Positions 1 through 9,152 of a stretch of 64,000 nucleotides of DNA are shown here, in pieces. The notes under the pieces were generated by a model. The model made no database searches and was not told where the DNA came from. It worked only from the letters and a program-made list of their open reading frames with translations. The position numbers and the translations under genes were made by a program. Where the stretch lies: positions 15,841 through 79,840 of the forward strand of contig JAEWPX010000139.1 in the NCBI GenBank assembly GCA_023399375.1. Reading direction: 5' to 3'. The DNA is from Pseudomonadota bacterium. Lineage in GTDB: Bacteria; Desulfobacterota; Desulfovibrionia; Desulfovibrionales; Desulfovibrionaceae. Position 1 is the first letter of the stretch; each line of letters begins with the position of its first letter.

Positions 1-363
1 CCGACCACGACCGGGCGCGGGTATTCCACGGCTCCCCCGGAAATGCCCCAAGTGGCGCAGGGGCGGCTGGTCGTCCTGGAGAGCGGCATTGGCGACACGC
101 TTCCCCCCGGCACGGCGTTCGATGTGTACGAGCGCACCCAGCTCGGACGCGCCGACGACTGCATGATCCAGATTCCAGATTCCCACGTATCGCGGCACCA
201 CTGCGACATCACCGCCTCCCGGGGCGTTTTTACGCTGACGAACTTCCGTTCCCGCAACGGAACCTTCCTCAACGGCGAACAGGTGGAGACGGAAACCCGT
301 CTGCGCCACGGCGATGTCATCACGATCGGTCAGGTGAAGCTCCAGTTCTCTGAATTGGCCTGA
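1..363 (+). CDS. FHA-domain protein, C-terminal part (5' end outside window)
   Basis: The reading frame is open from the first base and ends at a TGA at 361-363, so this is the tail of a longer gene; the ATG at 43 is internal or at best an alternative start. A short Pro/Thr-rich linker precedes a complete forkhead-associated domain of about 95 residues with the usual phosphothreonine-binding signatures: GR in LGRADD, SRHH, and RNGTFLNG. FHA domains bind phosphothreonine peptides in the cytoplasm. A PP2C phosphatase and a Hanks-type kinase follow on the same strand, so it probably reads out kinase activity. What lies upstream of the linker cannot be seen. Confidence 0.85.
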   Translation, partial: PTTTGRGYSTAPPEMPQVAQGRLVVLESGIGDTLPPGTAFDVYERTQLGRADDCMIQIPDSHVSRHHCDITASRGVFTLTNFRSRNGTFLNGEQVETETRLRHGDVITIGQVKLQFSELA

Positions 364-375
364 TACGACCACGCA

Positions 376-409
376 TTTCCCCGGCCTGCCGCGCGGCAGG
401 CCGGGGAAA
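376..409. other. Perfect GC-rich inverted repeat between the FHA and PP2C genes
   Basis: Two 15-base arms (TTTCCCCGGCCTGCC and its complement) enclose a GCGC loop just downstream of the FHA stop codon. There is no T-run after it on the plus strand, so it is a strong mRNA hairpin, possibly a weak terminator or a 3'-end stabiliser, rather than a textbook intrinsic terminator. Confidence 0.5.
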
Positions 410-445
410 CGAAAGGATTTGCACGCCGTTCGTCGGCACGGGAGT

Positions 446-1678
446 ATGCGTTTGATAGTCGTCACCAACGACACGAATCAGGGCAGCCGCCCCTATCAGG
501 AAGATTATTACGCCCACTACCTGCCTCCCTCCGGATTTGAGGCAAGGGGGGAATTGGTATTGCTGGCCGACGGCATGGGCGGCATGGCGGCGGGTTCCAC
601 GGCGAGTCTCATGGCGGTGCAGTATTTTCACGAAAAATACTACGGCGTCGGAGCGAACCGGCCAAAGGACATTCCCATCCCGGAATTGCTTGGCAGGCTC
701 ATGGCCGGCGCAAACGAGGCCCTCGTGCGTGCCGGCGTCCAGGAACCTTTCCTGCGCGGCATGGGCACGACGCTCGTCGCCTGCGCCATCGTCGAAAACA
801 GGCTCTATTACGCCTCTGTCGGCGACAGCCATCTCTATCTGTGTCGCCGGGGAGAGCTGCGCCTGCTCAATGAGGACCATTCCGTCGGCGGGCAGATCGC
901 GTCCATGCTCGCCCAGGGCAAGCTGTCCCAGGAAGAGGCCAGGCAGTACGAAGGGCAGAGCCACAAGCTGGTCCATTATCTGGGCAACAAGCATTTCAGC
1001 CACTTCGATCTGCCGCAGGAGCCTTTTCTGCTGCTCCCGGGCGATGTGCTGATCCTGTGCTCCGATGGCCTCTACGGCGTGCTGCCCGAAGCGGACATCG
1101 TCGGAATCGTCGCGAAGAGCACCCCCAAGACCGCTGCGGGCGCGCTGATCAAGGCCGCTCTCGCACGCAAGGTTCCGGGGCAGGACAATCTCACCGTTCA
1201 TGTCGTCACGTTCGGCGAGGCAGATTCCAAGGGGAATGGTGTTTCCCGGCTTCGATCCGGAAAGGCGCGCCTTATTGCTATGGCCGCGGCACTGGCGGTT
1301 GTTGCGATCCTGGCCGTAGCCCTGGTCCTGATTTTTGGCAAACCCCGGCCACCGGTTGTGTCAGTGCCCGTGACGGCCCAGAGCAAGGACGGCGATGCTT
1401 CGCCGCAGCCGGGCGTGCCTGCCCAGACTCCGCCTCAGGGAACGGCCGTGCAGGCGCCGTCGGAGACCTTTGCCCCGCAGGAAGTGTCTCCTGCAGCCGC
1501 TCCGGCGGCGGATGCGTCAACCATGCAAGAAGAATCCGGAGTGGCGCCGCCTCCGGCCAAGAACTTCAGCCCCGCCAGCCCGTCGGGGATCGTCGAGAGA
1601 AAGCTCCGGCAGAAAGCGCCGAGGGCAACGGAGAAAGCCACACCGATGGCGGTCCCCTCTCCGGCGCGACAACCGTAA
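446..1678 (+). CDS. PP2C-family Ser/Thr protein phosphatase, membrane anchored
   Basis: A 410-residue metal-dependent phosphatase that would reverse the Hanks-type kinases encoded next door. The PP2C motifs occur in order: RPYQED near residue 15, ADGMGG near 41, MGTTL, VGDSHLY, a late CSDGLYG and QDNLTV, giving the Asp residues that hold the two catalytic Mn/Mg ions. A hydrophobic segment at about 271-296 follows the catalytic domain, then a Pro/Ala-rich tail to the C-terminus, so the enzyme domain is cytoplasmic with a single anchor and an extracytoplasmic tail. The ATG at 446 gives the start usual for the family, although its Shine-Dalgarno is too close; a TTG at 419 in the same frame is the alternative. 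The next gene starts 65 bases downstream. Confidence 0.9.
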   Translation: MRLIVVTNDTNQGSRPYQEDYYAHYLPPSGFEARGELVLLADGMGGMAAGSTASLMAVQYFHEKYYGVGANRPKDIPIPELLGRLMAGANEALVRAGVQEPFLRGMGTTLVACAIVENRLYYASVGDSHLYLCRRGELRLLNEDHSVGGQIASMLAQGKLSQEEARQYEGQSHKLVHYLGNKHFSHFDLPQEPFLLLPGDVLILCSDGLYGVLPEADIVGIVAKSTPKTAAGALIKAALARKVPGQDNLTVHVVTFGEADSKGNGVSRLRSGKARLIAMAAALAVVAILAVALVLIFGKPRPPVVSVPVTAQSKDGDASPQPGVPAQTPPQGTAVQAPSETFAPQEVSPAAAPAADASTMQEESGVAPPPAKNFSPASPSGIVERKLRQKAPRATEKATPMAVPSPARQP

Positions 1679-1743
1679 CAACGCGCGGCGGCAGGCAAGG
1701 GGAGCCCCGGGGCCGACCCGCGCGCAACAAGGCATGAAAGAGC

Positions 1744-3624
1744 ATGGCGGTCAATATCCTCAATCCTGGCGAGATCCTGCAGGGATACGTCATCGAAAAG
1801 ACACTCGGCGTCGGCGGCTTCGGCGTGGTCTACCTCGCGCACGAGGCGGCGGATATTTCGAGACAGGTCGCCATCAAGTTGCTGCAACCGCGCTTCGATC
1901 GGAAGGAAGAGAACATAGCAAGACAGGCCTTTCTCAATGAAATTATTAATATGGCTTCGTTGTGCCAGGAAGAGGAAGGTATTGTCCACGTCTACAACAC
2001 GTTGATCCACATGACTCCGACCGGTGTGCAGCTGGGCGTGGTCATGGAATTTCTCCGGGGCGAATCTCTGTTCGACTACATCAAGAAGCAGGGAAAGATG
2101 GTGCATGAGCGGGCCATTCCACTTCTGCTGCTGATTCTCAAGACTCTGGGATTCGCGCATAAAAAAGGCATCATCCACCGCGACATCAAACCGGAAAACA
2201 TCATGGTGCTCACCGGCAGCACTTTGACGTGCGGCGCCATAGCGACCCATCCCATCAAGATCATGGATTTCGGCCTGTCCAAGGCGTTCGAGGGCGACGT
2301 GACCACCGAGTCCACCGGGTGGGGCAGCAGCGCGTACATGCCTCCCGAGCGCATCAAAGGCGTAGGCGTTCAGATCGACGCCACTTCGGATATCTATTCA
2401 GTGGGCGTTTTGGCCTACGTCATGCTCACCGGCCAGTTCCCCTTCGACCTTGGCGGCGCGGACCAGTTCGCGGCTCTGCGGATCGTCACCACCGCGGCGG
2501 TTCCCTCTGTGCGGGAATCCTACGAATTCCACCCCGCAGAACTCGATGGCGTCATCGCCAAAGCCCTGGCGCGGGAACCCGCCGGCCGCTACCAGTCCTG
2601 CGAGGCCATGGCCGTGGACTTGGCCGCCCTGATGCCGGGGGCGCAGGGGCTGCTGCATGGCGCGTACACTGTGGCACATCCGAAAAAGCCGGTGCCGAAG
2701 CCCATTGTCGCCGTGCCGACCGAGGCGGCCGACGTCGTAAAACGACCATCCCTGCCGCCGCAGGGCAGGACGCGTTCATCCCTCCCCCTTGTGCTGCTTG
2801 GGATCCTGGTCGGCGTGTTGCTGCTGGTCGGCGGCGCGTTGTTGATTCTTCCGAGAGGTTCGCAGCGTTCCGGCGGGTCCTCTCCCAGCACGGCAACCGT
2901 TACGACTCATAGCGAGTCCTCCTTGGAGCGCCTGCGGCGTGCCGCGAAGGCGGGTGACGTGGAGTCGCAGTTCGAACTGGCCAAGCTGTACTATTACGGT
3001 ACCGGCGTGGCCAAGGACGATAAAGAGGCCTTCAAGTGGTATCTCGCCGCTGCCGAAGGAGGACATAAAAAATCCCAGTTCAACGTCGGTCTTATGAACG
3101 CCAAGGGCATTGGTACGGAAAAGAGCAGCAATGATGCGGAGGCATGGTTCAAGAAGGCTGCTGGCCAGGGCGACATCGATGCGATGCTGAAGATCGGAAG
3201 TCTCTATATCGGTGAAAACAGGGTGGATGACGCGACATTCTGGCTGGAAAAAGCACAAGCGGAGGGCGAGCCGCAGGCGTGTATGCTGCTCGCGTCTATT
3301 TGCGAAAGCCGCAAGGATTATAAAAAAGCCTACGAGTTTTACAAGGATGCCTACGACAAGGGGATTGTCGAGGCTGCCGTGAACATTGGCGTCCTTTATT
3401 GGGAAAGCGCCATTGGAAACAAGCAGTATGGCGACGCGGTGAAGTGGTACGAGAAGGCCGCCGGCGCAGGAAATGCAACGGCGCTCTACAATCTCGGGAT
3501 TGCTTATCGGGATGGCCGTGGCGTGCCGAAAAGTCGTGATGAAGCGCTTCGTTACTTCAAACAGGCGGCATCCAAAGGCGCACCGGATGCCAAGAAGCAG
3601 ATAGAGGCGTTGGAAAGGCCCTGA
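1744..3624 (+). CDS. Hanks-type Ser/Thr protein kinase with transmembrane segment and Sel1 repeats
   Basis: A 626-residue receptor-like kinase. The catalytic domain fills about residues 10-285: glycine loop GVGGFGVVY, lysine in VAIKLLQ, catalytic loop HRDIKPEN, DFG in IMDFGLS and a P+1 region YMPPER, so it looks active. A Pro-rich juxtamembrane linker leads to one transmembrane helix at about 345-369. The remaining 250 residues, outside the cytoplasm, are Sel1-type TPR repeats (for example AKLYYYGTG, LGIAYRDGRG), which usually bind proteins or peptides. It follows the phosphatase gene, a classic kinase/phosphatase pairing, and two lipoprotein genes follow; a role in sensing envelope proteins is inference. 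The start is the only reasonable ATG; its ribosome-binding site is weak. Confidence 0.92.
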   Translation: MAVNILNPGEILQGYVIEKTLGVGGFGVVYLAHEAADISRQVAIKLLQPRFDRKEENIARQAFLNEIINMASLCQEEEGIVHVYNTLIHMTPTGVQLGVVMEFLRGESLFDYIKKQGKMVHERAIPLLLLILKTLGFAHKKGIIHRDIKPENIMVLTGSTLTCGAIATHPIKIMDFGLSKAFEGDVTTESTGWGSSAYMPPERIKGVGVQIDATSDIYSVGVLAYVMLTGQFPFDLGGADQFAALRIVTTAAVPSVRESYEFHPAELDGVIAKALAREPAGRYQSCEAMAVDLAALMPGAQGLLHGAYTVAHPKKPVPKPIVAVPTEAADVVKRPSLPPQGRTRSSLPLVLLGILVGVLLLVGGALLILPRGSQRSGGSSPSTATVTTHSESSLERLRRAAKAGDVESQFELAKLYYYGTGVAKDDKEAFKWYLAAAEGGHKKSQFNVGLMNAKGIGTEKSSNDAEAWFKKAAGQGDIDAMLKIGSLYIGENRVDDATFWLEKAQAEGEPQACMLLASICESRKDYKKAYEFYKDAYDKGIVEAAVNIGVLYWESAIGNKQYGDAVKWYEKAAGAGNATALYNLGIAYRDGRGVPKSRDEALRYFKQAASKGAPDAKKQIEALERP

Positions 3625-3686
3625 TCGGAGCGGCGCCTGTCCGCAACGGCCCGCAATATCGCGGTTGATGTCAAAGGAGGACGAAC

Positions 3687-4823
3687 ATGTTCATGGCACG
3701 TTCACGGATGTATCGCCAGCTGCTCGGCAAAGGGGTGGCGCTTGCGCTGATCTTGCCGCTTCTGCTGAACGGGTGTGCGAAGTTGGCGCCCAAGACGACC
3801 CAGGTCAACTACTATCCGGCCTGCTACGCACCCATCAACAAGCTCCGTGAGGAAAACAAGAAGTTCGCATCCACGGTGGCCGCCGGCATCATCATCGGCG
3901 GTTTGATCGGAGCCGGACTGGGATTAGCGCTTGGCGGCGGTCGCGGCGTGAGCGCGGGCATCGGAGCGTTGGCGGGCGCGGCAGGCGGCGCGGCGCTCGG
4001 CTATGCCATCGCCAAGCAGAAACAGATCAAGGACGACCAGCAACGCCGCGCTAGCATCGCCGGCGACATCGACCTGGACATCAGTTCCATGGACAGCATC
4101 GCCCTGGCTTCGATCCAGGCGCGACAGTGCTACACCAGCCAGTTCGACCTGGAACTCGCTCGATACAAGGGGGGCGAGATCGGCAAGGCGGAATTTTTGG
4201 AGCGGGCGAAAGAGATCGTCAGCGGGCTCAATGAAATAGCAGCCCTGCTTAAATCCTCGGAGAGCGGTTCCCAGGACAAGTTGCTGCAGTACAAGGCCGC
4301 CGTTGACTCCGAGTACAAGAAGGCCGGGGAGCAGGCACCCCCACTTGTCGCGGAAAAGCGAGTCGAGGCCGCGTCCACGCCTGCTCCCGCGCCGGAACCC
4401 GAGCCCGCGCACAAGCGCAAGTCCAAGACCAAGGGCAAGACCAAAAAGGCCAAGGCGGACCAGGAGCAGACCGTCACGCCGCAGCCTGCGGCCGCGTCTT
4501 CCCCGGCGTCCCAGACGGCGGCCAAGGCCGATGCGGGCCAGAAGGCCGCCCAGTGCGCGCCGTTGTCACGCCCCGCATACCAGCCCTTGCCCGAGGGGCA
4601 ATCGCTCGAAGGCGGCGCCAAGCGTTGCGACGTCATGGCCGGCCTGCGCGACGAACTCAAGACGGAAGGCGAACTGGCCACGGCCAAGGCCAGCGACTGC
4701 CAGCGCATCACCCAGGAGATCAGTCTGGAAATGAAATCAGAATGGCTTCCCGGTGGCGGCGTCCTCACGGACCTCGCGCCTCATGCCGCGGAGGGAGCGC
4801 TTTGCCAGAGACCCAGGGGATGA
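3687..4823 (+). CDS. Glycine-zipper lipoprotein with a Lys/Pro/Ala-rich linker
   Basis: A 378-residue exported lipoprotein of unknown function. The signal peptide ends in a lipobox (LLLNGC, Cys30), so the protein should be lipidated and membrane tethered. Residues 55-110 form a small-residue-rich hydrophobic stretch with glycine-zipper spacing, as in proteins that oligomerise in or on membranes. A charged region follows, then a low-complexity Lys/Pro/Ala segment at about 215-300 that may reach through or bind the cell wall. AAGGAGG seven bases before ATG 3687 fixes the start. The stop overlaps the start of the next gene by four bases (ATGA), implying coupled translation. I know no characterised homologue. 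Confidence 0.82.
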   Translation: MFMARSRMYRQLLGKGVALALILPLLLNGCAKLAPKTTQVNYYPACYAPINKLREENKKFASTVAAGIIIGGLIGAGLGLALGGGRGVSAGIGALAGAAGGAALGYAIAKQKQIKDDQQRRASIAGDIDLDISSMDSIALASIQARQCYTSQFDLELARYKGGEIGKAEFLERAKEIVSGLNEIAALLKSSESGSQDKLLQYKAAVDSEYKKAGEQAPPLVAEKRVEAASTPAPAPEPEPAHKRKSKTKGKTKKAKADQEQTVTPQPAAASSPASQTAAKADAGQKAAQCAPLSRPAYQPLPEGQSLEGGAKRCDVMAGLRDELKTEGELATAKASDCQRITQEISLEMKSEWLPGGGVLTDLAPHAAEGALCQRPRG

Positions 4824-5449
4824 GGCGGACCATGCCCCGAATCCGGGGGCGCGGCCACGGTCGCGTCCTCGGGGTGTCCGCATGGAGGTGGCTCGTGCGA
4901 TGGACGCCTTTCCTTGCGGCGTGCTGCATCGTCACGCTTGCCTTGGTTGCATGCAACGCCGGATTCTCGCCGACGCGCATACGGGTCGTGGGCGTGCGGC
5001 TTCCGGCGGGTCTTGCCCCTGGCCTCCCGGCGCAACCCGGGCTGCCGGGGCAGGATCTGTTCGGCATGGTCGCGGATTCCCTGCGGCAGGGCCGCATTCC
5101 GGAACCGTTGCTGCATCCCGAGGTCGTCGTCGTCCTGGAGGTGCAAAACAGCAATCCCGTCGGCGCGACCGTGACCGCTTTGCATGGCGTCTTCGTCTGC
5201 GACGGGCAGCCCGTGGGCACGATTCGCCTGCCACAGGGCGCGCGCGTGACCATCGCGCCTCGCGCCGCGACGCGCATGGACGGCGTCGTCGTAGTCGACG
5301 GGCCCAACGCCGTAGGCGTCATGCTGGGCCGCCTGGGCGCGGGGACCCCGGAGTGCCGGCTGCAAGGCGAGGCGACTCTGGATACGCCTTTCGGCGACAA
5401 GCGGTTTCCCCTTCCCGATACGCCGGTCAATCCGACGCGGGGGCTGTAG
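4820..5449 (+). CDS. Small lipoprotein, possibly with a LEA2/WHy-like beta fold
   Basis: A 209-residue protein whose Arg-rich N-terminus and hydrophobic core end in a lipobox (ALVAC, Cys45). The mature part has alternating beta-like stretches including EVQNSNPVGATV and a cluster of Val-rich strands, which resembles the LEA2/WHy fold; that assignment is by eye only. The start at 4820 overlaps the upstream stop as ATGA; an ATG at 4832, preceded by a GAGG, is an alternative that keeps the lipobox. It lies between two kinase genes, so it may be an envelope partner of one of them, which is inference. Confidence 0.75.
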   Translation: MRRTMPRIRGRGHGRVLGVSAWRWLVRWTPFLAACCIVTLALVACNAGFSPTRIRVVGVRLPAGLAPGLPAQPGLPGQDLFGMVADSLRQGRIPEPLLHPEVVVVLEVQNSNPVGATVTALHGVFVCDGQPVGTIRLPQGARVTIAPRAATRMDGVVVVDGPNAVGVMLGRLGAGTPECRLQGEATLDTPFGDKRFPLPDTPVNPTRGL

Positions 5450-5458
5450 GGGCGCGTC

Positions 5459-7027
5459 ATGATCCAGCCGGGAACCGTCATCAAGGGATTCGTGGTCCGG
5501 GAGCATATCGGCTCCGGCGGATTCGGCGACGTGTACAGGGTCCGGGACATGAAAACCGGCCACCCCTTTGCCTTGAAACTCTCGCGTTCCTCCTTGTTGC
5601 GACATGGCAATTGGGGACAGATGCGCGAAAGTTTCGTCAATGAAATTTCGATGCTCTCCCTGCTGCACGGACATGGCGCTATTGCCAAGGTGTATCGCTC
5701 CATCCTGCATAAGGACAAAAACGGCGAATACCTCGGCATCGTCATGGAGTTCATTTCCGGAATTCCCTTGGATGTGTATATTTATAATAAGGGCAAGCTT
5801 GTCGACGAGCAGGCTGTCCCGCTGTTTCTTCAAGTCGTCGATGCGGTCGGTTATGCCCACGGCCAGGGGGTTTTGCACCGGGACATCAAGCCGGGAAACA
5901 TCATGGTGCTCCCCCGCAAGACCGTGGTCGTCGGCGGGCAACCGACGCATCCGGTGAAGATGCTCGATTTCGGTCTGGCCAAGACGATGGACCAGACTGC
6001 CGCCGTGGAATCGCATTCAGGCGTGAGTCTGCCGTATATGGCGCCGGAACGGCTGGCCATGGGCGCGCGCATCGATGTCCGCACCGATGTGTATTCCCTC
6101 GGGGCCACGCTGTACGAGATGCTGACCGGATGTCAGCCCTTTCGGATCACGACCTTTCCGGAAGCCCTGTCCATTATCCCCACCGTGCGTCCGCCGTCGA
6201 TTCAGGCGAGCTACGCCTACCACCCGTCCTGGCTGGACGAGGTGGTGCAACGGGCCATGGCCAAGTCGCCACAGGCGCGGTATCAGGACTGCGCCTCCCT
6301 CGCCGCGGCGGTGCGGACCAGAAACCCGCAAGCGGGGCCGGCGCCCGGGCCCGGTCCCGACCGGCGTCCTCCTTCCGTGCGGCCAGGTCCCTGGCGTCCC
6401 CCATCGCGAAGCGACGTCCCGGCATGGGACGGAGAGCTTCCCGGCGCCAGGGGGGCGCTGGAGTGGTTCCTGCGGCGCGTGCTTGGCGTGGGTGGGGTCT
6501 TTCCTCCCCCAGCCTCGGGCGTCGTTCCCGGCACGCTCGCCCGTCGCGGCCTGGCTTGCCTGATCGATCTGTTTCTGCTGCTTCTGCTTGGCGTCGTGTC
6601 CTCCCGGCTGGGGTTCGCGTTCATGGACAGTGGTGCCGTGCCGGTGGTGGTCTTTCTGGCGTGCCTGTTCTGCACGGCCGGCTGCGAGGCGTGGTGGGGC
6701 GCGAGTTTCGGGAAAAGCTGCCTGGGCCTTCGCGTCATTCCCATGCGCCATGGGGGCGGCCGGAAGGTGGGGCAACTGCAGAGCGGCGTCCGGACACTGG
6801 CAAAATACCCGGCGCTGCTCTTTTTCCCTTTGCAATACGTGCATTGGTCGAGCCTTGGCCTTTCCGGTTTTTGGCTGTTTATCCTCGGCGTCGTGCTTCA
6901 GGTGTTGGCGGGCATCGCGGATATCGTGTGCATCATGGAATCCAAAGGAGGCGTTTCCTTGCATGACGCCATTGCAAAGACGCTTGTGGTCCACCGCCTT
7001 CCCCTTGTCCGATCAGCGGGGCGTTGA
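5459..7027 (+). CDS. Hanks-type Ser/Thr kinase fused to an RDD membrane domain
   Basis: A 522-residue protein. Residues 1-275 are a complete kinase: GSGGFGDVY glycine loop, lysine in FALKLS, HRDIKPGN catalytic loop, DFG in MLDFGLAK and YMAPER. After a Pro/Arg-rich linker, residues 355-515 contain several hydrophobic helices with the marks of the RDD family (ARRGLACLIDLF early, GASFGKSCLGLRV later), a small membrane domain of uncertain, possibly transport, function. The kinase is thus attached to a multi-pass membrane module rather than to a single-span receptor. It begins nine bases after the lipoprotein stop and is followed ten bases later by the protease gene, so it belongs to the same transcript. 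Confidence 0.9.
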   Translation: MIQPGTVIKGFVVREHIGSGGFGDVYRVRDMKTGHPFALKLSRSSLLRHGNWGQMRESFVNEISMLSLLHGHGAIAKVYRSILHKDKNGEYLGIVMEFISGIPLDVYIYNKGKLVDEQAVPLFLQVVDAVGYAHGQGVLHRDIKPGNIMVLPRKTVVVGGQPTHPVKMLDFGLAKTMDQTAAVESHSGVSLPYMAPERLAMGARIDVRTDVYSLGATLYEMLTGCQPFRITTFPEALSIIPTVRPPSIQASYAYHPSWLDEVVQRAMAKSPQARYQDCASLAAAVRTRNPQAGPAPGPGPDRRPPSVRPGPWRPPSRSDVPAWDGELPGARGALEWFLRRVLGVGGVFPPPASGVVPGTLARRGLACLIDLFLLLLLGVVSSRLGFAFMDSGAVPVVVFLACLFCTAGCEAWWGASFGKSCLGLRVIPMRHGGGRKVGQLQSGVRTLAKYPALLFFPLQYVHWSSLGLSGFWLFILGVVLQVLAGIADIVCIMESKGGVSLHDAIAKTLVVHRLPLVRSAGR

Positions 7028-7037
7028 GGAAGTGGGA

Positions 7038-8387
7038 ATGGTTTCCACCAGCGTCAGTCTCCGCAACTGGGCATTGCGCGAAGCCGTCTGGAACGGCGTG
7101 CGGGTGCGCGCCATGCTGATGTCCGTATTCCTCGCGGGACTTGCGCTGCTGGGCGCGCTTGCCGGCTGTCAGCCTGCGGAGCCGGATTTCGAGCGCGTCA
7201 AGGAGGGCGTGGTTCGCATCATCTCGGATTACGGCCCCCAGTCGGGCGGGGACGGGAACGTGGCGCGGGCCACAGGCAGCGGGTTCGTCGTCACAGAAGA
7301 CGGGTTTATCGTCACGAACTACCATGTCGTGGAAAAGACCATGGACATGGCGGGCGAGGGCGGCAGAAAGGGCAGCCCCTATGTGCTGCGCGACATCAAG
7401 GTGCTGCTGTTCGAGGGCGGCAACCTGCTTAAGGCCTCTGTGGTCGCGGCCGACATGCGCCGGGATCTCGCCCTGCTCAAGGTGGACTCTCCCGTGCGCC
7501 TGGATCCCCTGGCCCTGGCCAAGCCGGGAAGCACCAAGGATGGTGCGACTGTCTGGGGGGTGGGCTTTCCTGGCGGCGCCGACCTGAGTTCCGACGCCTT
7601 CATGAAAAGCAAGCTGACACGAGGCATCATCAGCGCCTTTGTCGTCAACGACGACGGTGTCACCTTCATCCAGACCGACGCCGGCATCAACAGCGGCAAC
7701 TCCGGCGGTCCCCTTATCGATCAGCAGGGTTATGTCGTCGGGGTCAACACCCTGAAATCGGGCAGGGCCGAACAAGTCGGCTGGTCCATCGCCTCGGGGG
7801 AAGTGGCGTCTTTCCTGCAACACAACGGAATCGCCTTCAAGGAGAAGGTGGGCTCTGTCTGGCGTTTGCTTGTGGCCGTCTTCATGTTGTTGTCTGGTGT
7901 GTGCGTCACCGGAGCGATCCTGTATTTCCTGTGCAGGGACAAACGCGGGGTCCTGTTCGGGGGACGGAGGTTCGGTCCCGTCGTCTGGCGCGGGTCGTAC
8001 AGGGGCTCGGGCGCGAGTCTGCCGCGTCCCGATCGCACGGCCCAGATCAAGATCCGGCAAGGGGAAGGTCGGGGACGGAAAGTGCCGCTGGAACGCGGCA
8101 CGCTGGTCATCGGCCGCGACCCTACGCAGGCGCAACTGGTGTTCAGGTCAAAGAAGATTTCCCGGGTGCATGCCCGCATCATTTGGGACGGCAGCGCCCA
8201 CGCGACGCTCGAGGACATGTCCTCGAAAAACGGGGTGTGGTGCGAAGGCAAGCGCGTGACGCACAGCGTCAGGTTGCTTCCGGGGATGGAGTTCGCATTG
8301 GCCCAGAATGAAGTGGTGTTGGCGTTTGACATCAACGAGGCGGCGACGCCTCTTGCAGGAAGGAGAAAAGAGCCATGGCAAGCCTGA
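7038..8387 (+). CDS. HtrA/trypsin-like serine protease with transmembrane helix and C-terminal FHA domain
   Basis: A 449-residue fusion. The N-terminus has a signal sequence with a lipobox-like LAGC (Cys44). Residues 60-265 are a trypsin-fold protease with an intact triad: His96 in NYHVVE, Asp143 in RRDLALLKV and Ser222 in NSGNSGGP. No PDZ domain follows. A transmembrane helix lies at about 275-299, then a basic linker and an FHA domain at about 335-430 (IGRDP, SRVHARI, SKNGVW). The expected topology is an extracytoplasmic protease joined through the membrane to a cytoplasmic phosphothreonine sensor. GAGGAAG just before ATG 7038 supports this start; ATG 7113 would also keep the lipobox. It overlaps the next gene by 13 bases. 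Confidence 0.9.
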   Translation: MVSTSVSLRNWALREAVWNGVRVRAMLMSVFLAGLALLGALAGCQPAEPDFERVKEGVVRIISDYGPQSGGDGNVARATGSGFVVTEDGFIVTNYHVVEKTMDMAGEGGRKGSPYVLRDIKVLLFEGGNLLKASVVAADMRRDLALLKVDSPVRLDPLALAKPGSTKDGATVWGVGFPGGADLSSDAFMKSKLTRGIISAFVVNDDGVTFIQTDAGINSGNSGGPLIDQQGYVVGVNTLKSGRAEQVGWSIASGEVASFLQHNGIAFKEKVGSVWRLLVAVFMLLSGVCVTGAILYFLCRDKRGVLFGGRRFGPVVWRGSYRGSGASLPRPDRTAQIKIRQGEGRGRKVPLERGTLVIGRDPTQAQLVFRSKKISRVHARIIWDGSAHATLEDMSSKNGVWCEGKRVTHSVRLLPGMEFALAQNEVVLAFDINEAATPLAGRRKEPWQA

Positions 8388-9133
8388 CCAAGTGCCCCAA
8401 CGGCCACATGTACGACGCGGAAAAAACACCCCAGTGCCCGCACTGTCGCGGGGGCGGCCGGGGTGCGGGTCCCTCCAGTACGGCTGCCGCCGACGGTTTC
8501 GGCGCGATGTCCAGTTCCTCGGGTTTTACCAATACCAACACCGCGGCGACCCGGCAGTCCGGATTCACGTCCGCCAAGACGGTCGCCTTTGATTCCCAGG
8601 ATACGCAGGGCACGCCTTCCGGCATCTTCAAGCAAAAAAACGGCGGGGGCGGCAATCCTCTGCATTCCAGCCCAACCACGCCCGGCGTCTTGCTGCATTC
8701 CCAGGAAACCTCCGCCGGATTCGGCGGCGCCACGGGGCAAACTTCCGGACAGGCTGCCGGAGAGACAAAAAACACCACGCATGCCTCCGTTTTCAATCCC
8801 GCGGTGGGCTGGCTTGTGGCGCTTGCCGGATCGCAAAAAGGGCAAGACTACCGCCTAGTCGTGGGCAAGAACGCCATCGGCCGGGACGCCGAAGCCAATG
8901 TCCGCCTGGGCGAGGACGGGCAGATTTCACGCAGCCATGCGACCATTTATTATTATCCGAAGGTGAATGAATTCTATATCGAGGACCACTCTTCACACGG
9001 GACGTATCTCAATGGTCGGCCTATCGTGCAGCGTACGCTCGTGGCGAACATGGACAAGATTGAGATCGGTGGAACGACGTTGCTGTTGCGCGCCTTGTGT
9101 GATTCCGGATTCATCTGGGACGAGTTCAAATAA
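8375..9133 (+). CDS. Zinc-ribbon plus FHA-domain protein
   Basis: A 252-residue cytoplasmic protein. The first 25 residues carry CPNGH and CPHC (Cys7, His11, Cys21, Cys24), a probable small zinc ribbon. A long Gly/Ser/Thr/Gln-rich linker, rich in potential phosphorylation sites, spans about 28-140. The C-terminal third is an FHA domain with IGRD, ISRSHATI and HGTYLNG. GGAAGGAG upstream of ATG 8375 supports the start, which lies inside the end of the protease gene. The Thr-rich linker makes this a plausible substrate as well as a reader of the neighbouring kinases; that is inference. Confidence 0.88.
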   Translation: MASLTKCPNGHMYDAEKTPQCPHCRGGGRGAGPSSTAAADGFGAMSSSSGFTNTNTAATRQSGFTSAKTVAFDSQDTQGTPSGIFKQKNGGGGNPLHSSPTTPGVLLHSQETSAGFGGATGQTSGQAAGETKNTTHASVFNPAVGWLVALAGSQKGQDYRLVVGKNAIGRDAEANVRLGEDGQISRSHATIYYYPKVNEFYIEDHSSHGTYLNGRPIVQRTLVANMDKIEIGGTTLLLRALCDSGFIWDEFK

Positions 9134-9152
9134 GGAAGAGGGGGGCAGGACG

